DNA from: Trinickia acidisoli
GTDB lineage: Bacteria; Pseudomonadota; Gammaproteobacteria; Burkholderiales; Burkholderiaceae
NCBI RefSeq assembly: GCF_017315725.1
Contig: NZ_JAFLRG010000001.1
Span: 3,596,001 to 3,660,000 of the forward strand
DNA length: 64,000 nucleotides
Direction of reading: 5' to 3'
A program made the translations under genes and the position numbers. Of this stretch, positions 1 through 8,229 are shown piece by piece; position 1 is the first letter of the stretch, and each line of letters starts with the position of its first letter. Below the pieces are notes generated by a model. It had not been told where the DNA came from. It ran no database searches and saw nothing but the letters and a program-made list of their open reading frames with translations.

Positions 1-48
1 GCGAGTGCGATGAAAAAGATGCGCTCGGCGCTGGCCGAATACGCCTGA
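1..48 (+). CDS. 3' end of an unidentified gene (partial)
   Basis: The first frame is open from the window edge to a TGA at 46-48, giving 15 residues that end in ALAEYA. About 80% of third codon positions are G or C, as expected of a real coding end in this genome. It would converge with the nagE operon, whose terminator lies about 160 bases further on. Too little is visible to name a family; chance is a real alternative. Confidence 0.4.
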   Translation, partial: ASAMKKMRSALAEYA

Positions 49-210
49 GTCGATTCAGGGGCGGCCCGTCCGGCGTCGGCACGCTGCCCTGCCCGCACAC
101 GATCCCGTCGCAGTTCATGCGGCGGTTTTTTTTGTTCGCCGTGTTCTTCCGTCCTTTCCGCTTTCCCGTCTTCGCCTCTCGCTTCGAGTCTCGCATGGCG
201 TCCCGCCAAC

Positions 211-235
211 GAAAAACGGCGCACAAGCGCCGTTT
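211..235 (-). terminator. Rho-independent terminator of the nag operon
   Basis: A perfect 9-bp stem (214-222 paired with 227-235, loop ACAA) is followed on the minus strand by a run of five T at its base. It sits 50 bases beyond the nagE stop codon, where the operon should end. Confidence 0.8.
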
Positions 236-284
236 CCCGTTCGTGCCTGCGCCGCTCGAACGCGACGTTAGGCTTCTCTGCGCC

Positions 285-2048
285 TCAAACCGGCTGAGGT
301 GAGGGTCCGCCCGATGCGGGCAGACGCGTCGCAAGCTGCTGCGCGTAGCGCGCCGCGGCCGGCCCGCAGACGATGTGGAACGTATCGGCCGATACCCAAG
401 CCACATCGAGCGCGGCGAGCCGCTGACGGTCGACGGCCGACGGATCGCGCACGACGACACGCAGCCGCGTCGCCGCCACAGGATCGAGCGCAGCGACGTT
501 CGTCGCGCCGCCGAAGACGGCGAGCCAGCGCATCGGGTCCGGATCGAGGGGTCCGGCTTGCCCGTCGGACACCTTCGCTGCGGCGGCCGCAGCAGCCGGT
601 GCAACTCGCGCAGCGCCCGCGGCCGCACCGCCGGCCACCACGGCGCGCATTTCATCGGCGATCAAGTCGGCTTCGGGCCCGATCACCACCTGCACGTTGT
701 GCGGATCGCGCTTGAGCACCCCGCGAGCACCGGCCGCCTTCAGCGCAGGCTCCGAAATCTTCTCGGCATCGGCGACGGACAAACGCAGGCGCGTCGTGCA
801 GGCATCGATGAGCGTCAGGTTCTGCGCGCCGCCGAGCGCGGCGATGTAGCGATCCGCACGCGAGAGCGCGGCGCCGGCGGCCGGTGCCACGTAGCCGCCC
901 GCGGCATACGATTCGACCTGCGCATCGGCCGTCGCGGGTTCGCGGCCCGGCGTGGCCATGTTGAACTTGCGAATGAAGAAGCGGAACAAGCCGTAGTAGA
1001 CGACGGCATACGCGATACCGACCGGAATCGCGAGCCACCCCTTCGTCGACAGACCGTAGTTGAGTACGTAGTCGATCGCGCCGGCCGAGAACGTGAAGCC
1101 CAGATGGATGCCTAGCGCTTGGCAAATCGCAAGCGAGAGCCCCGTCAGCAGCGCGTGAATCACGTAGAGCACGGGCGCGAGGAACATGAACGTGTACTCG
1201 ACCGGCTCGGTCACGCCCGTGAGGAACGACGTGAGGGCCATCGAGAGCAGCAGCCCGCCAACCAACGCGCGGCGCTCCTTCGGTGCTTCATGGAACATCG
1301 CGAGACACGCAGCCGGCAGACCGAACATCATGATCGGGAAGAAGCCCGTCATGAAGCCGCCCGCGGTGGGGTCGCCCGCGAAGAAACGGTGCAGATCGCC
1401 CGTCACGGCGGCGCCGCCGCCCGGAGGCGTGAACGTGCCGAACACGAACCAGGCCAGCGAGTTGATGATGTGGTGCAAACCCGTGACGAGCAAGAGCCGG
1501 TTCAGCGTGCCGTAGACGAACACACCAAGCGCGCCGGCCGTCGTCAGCCAGTGGCCGGTTGCGTCGATGGCCAGTTGCACGGGCTGCCAGACGTACCCGA
1601 ACACGATCCCGAGCACCACGCACACTAGCCCCGTTATGATCGGCACGAACCGCTTGCCGCCGAAGAAGGCGAGGTACTCGGGCAGCTTGATGTCCTTGTA
1701 CCGGTTGTAGAGCAGCCCCGCGACGACGCCCGCGATGATGCCCGAGAGCACCCCCATGTTGAGCTTGTCGTTGATGTCCTTCATCACGGCGATCTCGATC
1801 AGATAGCCGATCGCCCCGGCAAGCGCCGCCACGCCGTTGTTTTCCTTTGCGAAACCCACCGCAACGCCGATGGCGAAGAGCAGCGGCAAGTTGTCGAAGA
1901 TCGTGCCGCCCGCGTCGGCGATCATCTTGATGTTGAGGACGTCGGCCTGGCCGAGCCTCAGCAAGATGCCCGCGACGGGCAATACCGCAATCGGCAGCAT
2001 CAGCGCCCGTCCTAGGCGCTGTATCTTTAGGAATGGGTTCGCATCCAT
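285..2048 (-). CDS. nagE: PTS N-acetylglucosamine transporter, EIICB (NagE)
   Basis: Membrane permease that takes up N-acetylglucosamine and phosphorylates it to GlcNAc-6-phosphate. Residues 1-365 form the multi-helix EIIC domain of the glucose/GlcNAc family, with the conserved GVTEPVEY segment near 278-285. Residues 398-470 form an EIIB domain with the phospho-cysteine C417 in DACTTRLRL. Residues 503-575 are a second EIIB-like domain whose matching stretch (DPVAATRLR) has no cysteine, so it cannot carry the phosphoryl group in the usual way. There is no EIIA domain; that function is in NagF just upstream. It is the last gene of the nagA-nagB-nagF-nagE operon, 87 bp after nagF. Length is 587 residues. 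Family and sugar are assigned with good confidence from sequence and context. Confidence 0.93.
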   Translation of the reverse strand: MDANPFLKIQRLGRALMLPIAVLPVAGILLRLGQADVLNIKMIADAGGTIFDNLPLLFAIGVAVGFAKENNGVAALAGAIGYLIEIAVMKDINDKLNMGVLSGIIAGVVAGLLYNRYKDIKLPEYLAFFGGKRFVPIITGLVCVVLGIVFGYVWQPVQLAIDATGHWLTTAGALGVFVYGTLNRLLLVTGLHHIINSLAWFVFGTFTPPGGGAAVTGDLHRFFAGDPTAGGFMTGFFPIMMFGLPAACLAMFHEAPKERRALVGGLLLSMALTSFLTGVTEPVEYTFMFLAPVLYVIHALLTGLSLAICQALGIHLGFTFSAGAIDYVLNYGLSTKGWLAIPVGIAYAVVYYGLFRFFIRKFNMATPGREPATADAQVESYAAGGYVAPAAGAALSRADRYIAALGGAQNLTLIDACTTRLRLSVADAEKISEPALKAAGARGVLKRDPHNVQVVIGPEADLIADEMRAVVAGGAAAGAARVAPAAAAAAAKVSDGQAGPLDPDPMRWLAVFGGATNVAALDPVAATRLRVVVRDPSAVDRQRLAALDVAWVSADTFHIVCGPAAARYAQQLATRLPASGGPSPQPV

Positions 2049-2135
2049 TGAATCCTCCAGTTGGTCTGTCTCGTCGTTGATACTTTGTCGTCTATCGTCT
2101 AAGTGCGATTTCGGTCGTTCGATTAGTTAGGACTG

Positions 2136-4691
2136 CTAATCCAACGGCCAAATCTCGCGGCTTGCTGCTCTTACCGCCTGTGCCGAATCGAGCGCGAGCA
2201 AATCGCTCGCGCGCTGCCGGCACAGTTGATAATCGAGGTTGCGCACGCGCGCCTTGATGCCGGGCACGGCGACGGGGTCCACCGACAGCTCGGTGATGCC
2301 AAGGCCCACGAGCACCGGCACGGCCACGGGGTCGCCCGCGAGCGCGCCGCATACGCCCACCCACTTGCCGTGCTTGGCGGCACCGTGCGTCGTCTGGTCG
2401 ATCAAACGCAGCACCGCGGGATGCAGGCCGTCGGCTTGCGCGGCCAGGTCGGCTTGGCATCGATCCATCGCGAGCGTGTATTGCGTCAAATCGTTCGTGC
2501 CGATCGACAGAAAATCGGCATGGCGTGCGAGCTGATCGGCAAGCAATGCCGCCGACGGCACCTCGATCATCACGCCCACTTCGATCGGGTCCGTACGGCC
2601 CAAGCCGCGCGCGAGATCGTCGATGCGCTGGCGCACACGCACGAGTTCACCCGCATCGGTCACCATCGGCAGCAGAATACGAACGCAGCCGTGCGGCTGC
2701 ACCGCGATGAGGCCGCGCAACTGATCGTCGAGCAGATCGGGGCGCACCTGCGCGAGCCGGATACCGCGCAGGCCGAGCGCGGGATTCGTCTCCGGCGGCA
2801 GCGTCAGATACGGCACCTCCTTGTCGGCCCCGACGTCGAGCGTGCGGATGATCGCCGTGCGGCCCCGGAGCTCGTCCACGATCGCCTGATAGCTTTGTCG
2901 ATGCTCGTCGGCATTCGGCGCCGATTCGCGGTGAATGAACAGCAGCTCCGTGCGCAGAAGACCCACGCAGTCGGCGCCGTTCTCGATCGCGGTGCGTGCG
3001 TCGTCGACCGTCGCGATGTTCGCGGCGACTTCGATCGCACGGCCGTCGCGCGTCGCCGCCGCTTGCTGCGACGTGCGACGGTTCGCTTCGCGCACGCCGG
3101 CCAGACGCTGGCGCTCGAAGCGCGCGCGTTCCACGTCGAGCTGCGTCGGTGCATATTCGAGGCGGCCGGCGCTGGCGTCGACAACCACCTGCGTGCCGTC
3201 GGGAATCGCATGCAATGCGTCGCCAACGGCCACGAGCGCGGGAATTCCAAGCTGGCGCGCGATGATCGCCGCGTGCGAGGTCGCGCCGCCCGCTGCCATC
3301 ACGATCGCACTCACGCGTTCGCGATCGAGCGACGACAAATCCGACGGCGTGAATTCGGTTGCGGCGAGCACGGCTTCGTCGGGCAATGCGCGCGCGGCCG
3401 GATTCACGTAGCCAAGTGCGCGCAGTACGCGCTTTTCGATGTCGCGCAGATCGGCCGCGCGCTCGGCGAGCAGCATGTCTTCGATATGGGTCAGCACGGC
3501 GATTTGCGCGCGGATCGCTTCGCGCCAGGCGAATCCCGCGCTCTTGCCGAGACTGATGAGGTCGCGCGCCGCGTCGACGAGCGTCGGGTCTTCGAGCAGA
3601 ACGCGATGCACGGCGAAGATGCCCGCTTCGCCCACGGCGCCGCGTTGCGACGCGTCGCGCACGGTCGTGTTCAATTCCGCATCCACGGTGGCGAGCGCGC
3701 GATCGAGCAGGCGGCTCTCGGCCGCCGACGTGCCGCTCGCGCGCTCGGGCGGAGCGAACTCGGCATCGTCCCAACGCACGAGCTTGCCGACGGCAATGCC
3801 TGGCGCCGCACACACGCCCGCGAGCGTGTTCGGATCGAGCGGCACGCCCACAGGGCGCACAACCTGCCCCGGCGCGGGCGACTTGACACGCGCCGGCGTT
3901 TCCTCGAGTTCGCCGTGCACCTCGCGCAGCAGTTCGCGCGCCACGGCATCGACGGCTTGTGCCGCATCGCGGCCCGTTCCCACCACCTCGACCGTCGCGC
4001 CCTCGCCCGCACCGAGCCCCAGCAAGCCCACGACGCTCTCGACGTTCGCGTGCCGCTCGCCGTGATGCACGTCGACGCGCGCCTGCAACCCGCGCACGGC
4101 CTCCCTCGCGCGCGCCGCGGGACGCGCATGCAGCCCGCCCGCCTGCGCGAGCTTGATCGTGCGGCTCGCTTGGACCTTGACCTCGCTCGCGGGCGCACTC
4201 TCGACTGCCGCCGCGCCGCCTTTCGCACGCAGCGCGAGCAGCGGACTCACGCCGGCCGTCACCCGCCCCGATGCGCGCTCGACGATGTCGAACGCATCCG
4301 AATTGGCGATCGCGATCACGGAGACGAGGCTTGGCGCCTTCACGCCGACTGCGTCTTGGTCGAACTCGATGAGCAGATCGCCGGCCCGCACGTGATCGCC
4401 CGACGCGACCTTCGCCACGAACCCCTCCCCGCCCAACTCGACGGTGTCGATGCCGATGTGCAGCAGGATCTCCGCCCCCTCGGGCGTTTGCAGCGTGACG
4501 GCATGGCCGGTGCGCGCGAGATGCGTGACGACCCCATCGCAGGGGGCGACGAGGCACCCGTCGAGCGGATCGACGGCGATGCCGTCGCCGAACATGCCGC
4601 CCGCGAAGACGGGATCGGGTACGTCGGCGAGCGGCACCACGGGCCCTGTCAGCGGCGCGAGCAGAATCACTTTGTCCGGAGATTGATTCAT
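2136..4691 (-). CDS. nagF: PTS fusion protein EIIA-HPr-EI (NagF type)
   Basis: An 851-residue soluble phosphorelay protein that moves phosphate from PEP to NagE. Domain order is EIIA of the glucose type (about 8-150, paired H63 and H78, the latter in ILLHIGIDT), HPr (about 176-260, active H188 in GLHARPA), then enzyme I (about 292-851, active H473 in GGATSHAAII, PEP-binding barrel after it). The ATG at 4691 is chosen because GAGGAG lies about 9 bases upstream; an ATG 33 bases further up lacks this support. It follows nagB by 40 bp and supplies the EIIA that NagE lacks. It duplicates the functions of the separate ptsH and ptsI genes near 28.7-30.9 kb, so two relays could in principle cross-talk. 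Confidence 0.94.
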   Translation of the reverse strand: MNQSPDKVILLAPLTGPVVPLADVPDPVFAGGMFGDGIAVDPLDGCLVAPCDGVVTHLARTGHAVTLQTPEGAEILLHIGIDTVELGGEGFVAKVASGDHVRAGDLLIEFDQDAVGVKAPSLVSVIAIANSDAFDIVERASGRVTAGVSPLLALRAKGGAAAVESAPASEVKVQASRTIKLAQAGGLHARPAARAREAVRGLQARVDVHHGERHANVESVVGLLGLGAGEGATVEVVGTGRDAAQAVDAVARELLREVHGELEETPARVKSPAPGQVVRPVGVPLDPNTLAGVCAAPGIAVGKLVRWDDAEFAPPERASGTSAAESRLLDRALATVDAELNTTVRDASQRGAVGEAGIFAVHRVLLEDPTLVDAARDLISLGKSAGFAWREAIRAQIAVLTHIEDMLLAERAADLRDIEKRVLRALGYVNPAARALPDEAVLAATEFTPSDLSSLDRERVSAIVMAAGGATSHAAIIARQLGIPALVAVGDALHAIPDGTQVVVDASAGRLEYAPTQLDVERARFERQRLAGVREANRRTSQQAAATRDGRAIEVAANIATVDDARTAIENGADCVGLLRTELLFIHRESAPNADEHRQSYQAIVDELRGRTAIIRTLDVGADKEVPYLTLPPETNPALGLRGIRLAQVRPDLLDDQLRGLIAVQPHGCVRILLPMVTDAGELVRVRQRIDDLARGLGRTDPIEVGVMIEVPSAALLADQLARHADFLSIGTNDLTQYTLAMDRCQADLAAQADGLHPAVLRLIDQTTHGAAKHGKWVGVCGALAGDPVAVPVLVGLGITELSVDPVAVPGIKARVRNLDYQLCRQRASDLLALDSAQAVRAASREIWPLD

Positions 4692-4731
4692 TAATCGGGA
4701 CTCCTCAGCACGTTCCATCTGCATCTCTCGC

Positions 4732-5739
4732 TCAGTGGGTTTCGGTGATTTTGTTCAAATGGCGCGGCGCGTCGGGGTCGCGGCCGCGCGCGGCCGCGAG
4801 TTCCGCGGCCATCACATAGAAAGTCTGGATCATCGCGATCGGGTCGAGCGCCACGTGACGGCTCGTCGCGAGCGGCAACTGGGCATCCGCTACGTCCGCG
4901 GGCGCGGCCAGCAGTACACGCGCGCCGCGCGCGCGCATATCGGCGGCCAGCCGGACCAAGCCTGCTTGCTCGGGACCGCGCGGAGCGAAGACGAGCAGCG
5001 GGTAGTCGCGATCGATGAGTTCCATCGGACCGTGACGCACCTCCGCGCTCGAGAACGCTTCGGCTTGAATGCCCGACGTCTCCTTGAGCTTGAGCGCCGC
5101 CTCCTGTGCAATCGCCAGTCCTAGGCCGCGTCCGATCACGATCATGCGTTCGACGTCGCGCAGCGTATCGACGGCCGGCGACCAATCGAGCGCGGCGGCA
5201 TCGCTCAGCGTATCGGGCAGCGCGCGTAGCGCATCGAGCAGTATCGGGTCGCGCTGCCAATACGCCACGAGTTGCGCCGACATCGACAACATCGCGACAT
5301 AGCTCTTCGTGGCCGCGACCGAGCGCTCGGGGCCGGCCAGAAGCGGCAGTTGCCATTCGCAGGCATCGGCGAGCGGGGATTCGGGCGCGTTCACCGCGCT
5401 CACGGTCAAGGCGCCGGCTTCCCGCAGCGCCTTCATCGTATCGACGAGATCGGGGCTCCGGCCCGACTGCGAGAACGCAATCGCCAGTTCGCCGGCCACG
5501 CGCAGCGGCGCCCCTTGCAGCGTCGCGATCGACATCGGCAGCGAAGCGACGGGCAAGCCGATGCGGCTCATCGCAAGACTCGCGAAATAGCTCGCCGCAT
5601 GGTCGGAACTGCCGCGTGCGACGGTCAGCGCGACATGGCGCGGCGCGGCCGCCAGCGCGGCGGCCACCTGCTCGACGCGCGCGCTGTCCGCGCACTGCGC
5701 CGCGACGACGGCACTCGCTGCGAGCGCCTCCCTAAGCAT
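4732..5739 (-). CDS. nagB: SIS-domain glucosamine-6-phosphate deaminase (NagB-II type)
   Basis: Probable conversion of glucosamine-6-phosphate to fructose-6-phosphate and ammonia. It has two SIS (sugar isomerase) domains, about residues 30-165 and 195-320, the first with TVARGSSDHAASY, the second with LKLKETSGIQAEAFSSAEVRHGP cut by conserved Glu and His as in the GlmS isomerase half. It has no glutaminase domain, so it resembles NagB-II/AgaS rather than GlmS or classical NagB. The ATG at 5739 lies inside the last codons of nagA (8-bp overlap), which indicates translational coupling; longer upstream frames are nagA shadow. Length is 335 residues. Deaminase rather than another aminosugar isomerase is inferred from its place between nagA and the GlcNAc PTS genes. 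Confidence 0.88.
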   Translation of the reverse strand: MLREALAASAVVAAQCADSARVEQVAAALAAAPRHVALTVARGSSDHAASYFASLAMSRIGLPVASLPMSIATLQGAPLRVAGELAIAFSQSGRSPDLVDTMKALREAGALTVSAVNAPESPLADACEWQLPLLAGPERSVAATKSYVAMLSMSAQLVAYWQRDPILLDALRALPDTLSDAAALDWSPAVDTLRDVERMIVIGRGLGLAIAQEAALKLKETSGIQAEAFSSAEVRHGPMELIDRDYPLLVFAPRGPEQAGLVRLAADMRARGARVLLAAPADVADAQLPLATSRHVALDPIAMIQTFYVMAAELAAARGRDPDAPRHLNKITETH

Positions 5740-6835
5740 ATTCGACAATCTGCTCCCCTTCGACGTAGGTAGCGGCCAGCGTGAGGTCGCGCTCGAACAC
5801 GACGGCGTCGGCCCACGCGCCGCGCGCCAGGCGGCCGCGATCTTCGACCCCGAGATAGTCGGCGGCATAGCGCGACATGCGATTGGAGACGTCGGCGAGC
5901 GGCAGGCCGATCGAGACGAGGTTGCGCAGCGCACCTTCCATCGTCAACGTGCTGCCGGCGAGCGTGCCGTCCGCCAGGCGCACACCGCCAAGGCACTTCG
6001 TCACATGCTGGCTGCCGAGGCGATACTCGCCGTCAGGCATGCCGGTGGCCGACGTGCTGTCGGTCACGACATACAAGCGCGGGATCGCGCGCAGTGCCGC
6101 CCGGATCGCCCCGGGATGCACGTGCAGCAGATCCGGAATGATCTCGGCGAATTCGGCGTGCGCGAACGCCGCACCGACGAGACCGGGATTGCGGTGATGC
6201 ATCGGCGACATCGCGTTGAACAGATGCGTGAAGCCACATGCACCGTGCTTGAGCGCGGCCACCGCGTCATCGTAGGTCGCAAGCGAATGGCCGAGCTGGA
6301 CGCGCACACCGCGCGCCACCATCTCCGAGATGATTTCCATGTGGCCCGCAATCTCGGGCGCAAGCGTGACGACGCGGATCGGCGCGACCGACAGGTATTT
6401 CAGCACTTCGTCGAGCACGGCCGACACGGCGGCGTCGGGCTGCGCGCCGAGCTTGCCCGGGTTGATGTAGGGCCCTTCGAGATGGACGCCGAGCACGCGC
6501 GCGCCACCGGGCGTACGGGTACGCGTGACGTTGCCGAGGCCCGCGACGACGGCGAGCAGTTCGTCGCGCGGCGCCGTCATCGTCGTGGCCAACAGGCTCG
6601 TCGTGCCATGGCGTGCGTGCGTGCGTGCGATCGTTTCGATGGCGGTGCCTGCTTCCATGACGTCGGCCCCACCGCCGCCATGCACGTGCAAATCGATGAA
6701 GCCAGGAAGGATGTAAGGCTCATCGTTCGTCGATGGATCGACGGCCCGACCTTCGAGCGCCGTAATCCGCCCGTTCTCGGTGTGCAGCGTGCCGAGAATC
6801 CAACCGTCCGGCGTCAGAATGTTTCCGTTCAGCAT
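5732..6835 (-). CDS. nagA: N-acetylglucosamine-6-phosphate deacetylase (NagA)
   Basis: Cytosolic metal-dependent amidohydrolase that removes acetate from GlcNAc-6-phosphate, the step after NagE uptake. Visible signatures are the H50-x-H52 pair in DLHVHGGGG, the metal-ligand glutamate in HLEGPYINPGKLGA, the GHSLA and THLFNAM histidines, and the catalytic Asp in VVTDSTSATGMPDGEY. Length, 367 residues, is normal for the family. It is first in the operon, behind a TTGACT/TATAAT promoter that begins about 120 bases upstream. Its stop overlaps the start of nagB by 8 bp. Assignment is firm. Confidence 0.96.
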   Translation of the reverse strand: MLNGNILTPDGWILGTLHTENGRITALEGRAVDPSTNDEPYILPGFIDLHVHGGGGADVMEAGTAIETIARTHARHGTTSLLATTMTAPRDELLAVVAGLGNVTRTRTPGGARVLGVHLEGPYINPGKLGAQPDAAVSAVLDEVLKYLSVAPIRVVTLAPEIAGHMEIISEMVARGVRVQLGHSLATYDDAVAALKHGACGFTHLFNAMSPMHHRNPGLVGAAFAHAEFAEIIPDLLHVHPGAIRAALRAIPRLYVVTDSTSATGMPDGEYRLGSQHVTKCLGGVRLADGTLAGSTLTMEGALRNLVSIGLPLADVSNRMSRYAADYLGVEDRGRLARGAWADAVVFERDLTLAATYVEGEQIVEYA

Positions 6836-6956
6836 GGGATTGCTATCTCAATAAAGCTCGAGCGCGCGAGCGTTGCGCGCTGTCGTAACTGGGGCGATGC
6901 GCCCGCACTATTCGAGCGCGGACGCGATCTCGTGGAGGGCTGCGAAATTGGAGCCC

Positions 6957-6984
6957 ATTATATAACCACAGTAGTACCAGTCAA
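6957..6984 (-). promoter_or_regulatory. nagA promoter with operator-like element in the spacer
   Basis: Read on the minus strand, a -35 hexamer TTGACT (6979-6984) and a consensus -10 TATAAT (6957-6962) are 16 bases apart. The spacer and last base of the -35 hold TGGTACTACTGTGGT (6965-6979), whose core recurs at 7161-7175. Expected transcript start is near 6950, about 115 bases before nagA. A repressor bound here would block polymerase; which protein binds is not shown by the sequence. Confidence 0.75.
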
Positions 6985-7160
6985 TTCCCCCTACGAGCGA
7001 CCGCAAAAATGGGCTCAAACCTTATTGGGCAAGGCAAAGGTAAAAATTGACGTTCATTCGGCGGCTATCCGCGGCATCAGGATTTACCCGGAGTGCATAC
7101 CAATGTCACCGTCCCGATTGGGTCGACACCTCATGACGAGCCATCTCGATCGGGGAAGAT

Positions 7161-7175
7161 ACCGGTTTAGTACCA
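7161..7175. promoter_or_regulatory. Second copy of the nag operator-like motif
   Basis: ACCGGTTTAGTACCA here matches the element in the nagA promoter (ACCACAGTAGTACCA at 6965-6979) at 11 of 15 positions, with an identical 8-base core TAGTACCA in the same orientation. The two copies are 196 bases apart, compatible with repressor looping. The motif loosely resembles GntR-family amino-sugar operators; that link is inference. Confidence 0.45.
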
Positions 7176-7195
7176 CCTGATTTGTCAGGCAAAAC

Positions 7196-7238
7196 TTGTT
7201 TGTTGACGATGATCCCATATAGTTCTGATTAATTCAGA
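7196..7238 (+). promoter_or_regulatory. Promoter and palindrome of the MarR-acetyltransferase gene
   Basis: A weak -35 (TTGTTT, 7196-7201) and a good -10 (TATAGT, 7218-7223) are 16 bases apart. An inverted repeat TCTGA-ttaat-TCAGA (7224-7238) covers the expected transcript start, a usual position for autorepression by MarR-type proteins. It ends 7 bases before the GTG start. Confidence 0.5.
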
Positions 7239-7245
7239 CGATACG

Positions 7246-8184
7246 GTGACGCTCGCATTGACCGAACCTACTCTGCTGCGCCGCGCGGAAGCCGTGCGCC
7301 GTTTCAATCGCTTCTATACGCAGCACATCGGCGTGCTGCATGAGTTTCTGCAAAAAAGCCCGTTCTCTTTGACCGAGGTGCGCGTGTTGCGCGAACTGGC
7401 GCTCGGTACCGTTTCCACGGCGACCGAACTCGCGCGCGCGCTCGGTCTCGACAGCGGCTATCTGAGCCGCTTGCTGACGAGCTTCGAGCGTCGGCAATTG
7501 ATCACGCGGCGCCAATCGGAAACCGACGCGCGCCAGTCGCTGCTCGAAATGACGCACGCCGGGCGCGCCGCCTATGCGCCGCTCGAAGTCGCGGCCATCG
7601 ACGAAGTGTGCGGCGTACTGAACGCTCTATCGGCGGCCGGGCAAGAGCAACTCATTGCAGCGATGCGCATCATCGAGCGACTGCTCGATCGGTCGCCGTC
7701 GCGCGCCCCGGTTTCGCTTCGCGCACCCCAAGCCGGCGAATACGGCTGGCTCGTGCATCGCCAAGCCCTGCTGTTCGGGGCCCAATACGGTGCGGATATG
7801 GGATTCGAAGCGTTCGCGACTCAAGAGATGGCCGAATTCTCGCGTCAACCCGATCGCCAACGAGCAACGTGTTGGATCGCCGAGCAGCAAGAGAGCATCG
7901 TTGGCGCAGCGCTCGTCGCGGCACTGTCCGAACGCGCGGCACGCATGCGGCTGCTGTATGTGGAGCCCGAATCGCGCGGGCTCGGCGTCGGCACGCTGCT
8001 CGTCGCGCAAAGCATCGGCTTCGCGCAGCACGCCGGCTATGAAACGCTGACATTGACGACGTGCGGCGTGCTCAACGACGGCCGCCGCGTATTCGAGCGC
8101 GCGGGATTCAATTGCGTCGCGACCGAACCCGAGCGCCGCTTCGGACGCAACCTCATCGCGCAAACGTGGGAACGTAAGTTATGA
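7246..8184 (+). CDS. MarR-type regulator fused to a GNAT acetyltransferase
   Basis: A 312-residue two-domain protein. Residues about 20-148 are a MarR winged-helix domain (recognition helix region around SGYLSRLLTSFERRQLI, wing near 90-100). Residues about 155-312 are a GNAT N-acetyltransferase domain with the acetyl-CoA loop motif ESRGLGVGTLL at 242-252 and a C-terminal ERAGF element. The GTG at 7246 fits the frame and the promoter just upstream. This fusion architecture is known as a family, but its ligand and acetyl acceptor are not established. It is transcribed divergently from nagA, so it may sense or modify an aminosugar or amino-acid metabolite; this is only positional inference. It converges with metQ, 45 bp away. 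Confidence 0.85.
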   Translation: MTLALTEPTLLRRAEAVRRFNRFYTQHIGVLHEFLQKSPFSLTEVRVLRELALGTVSTATELARALGLDSGYLSRLLTSFERRQLITRRQSETDARQSLLEMTHAGRAAYAPLEVAAIDEVCGVLNALSAAGQEQLIAAMRIIERLLDRSPSRAPVSLRAPQAGEYGWLVHRQALLFGAQYGADMGFEAFATQEMAEFSRQPDRQRATCWIAEQQESIVGAALVAALSERAARMRLLYVEPESRGLGVGTLLVAQSIGFAQHAGYETLTLTTCGVLNDGRRVFERAGFNCVATEPERRFGRNLIAQTWERKL

Positions 8185-8229
8185 GAAGCGCGGCAACGTC
8201 CACGCAAGCGGTCGCAGATCCTGCGCCCG

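Larger units (their letters stand above)
6836..7245. other. Divergent nagA / marR-type intergenic region
   Basis: A 410-bp gap more AT-rich than its surroundings. It holds the nagA promoter and operator-like element (6957-6984), a second copy of that element (7161-7175), a small inverted repeat CCTGA-tttg-TCAGG (7176-7189), and the promoter and palindrome of the MarR-acetyltransferase gene (7196-7238). No convincing small gene was seen. Confidence 0.7.

Noticed and set aside
2226..4694. An 822-residue open frame antisense to nagF
   Set aside because: It mirrors nagF, has a basic and His/Arg-rich composition typical of reversed GC-rich genes, and shows no domain.
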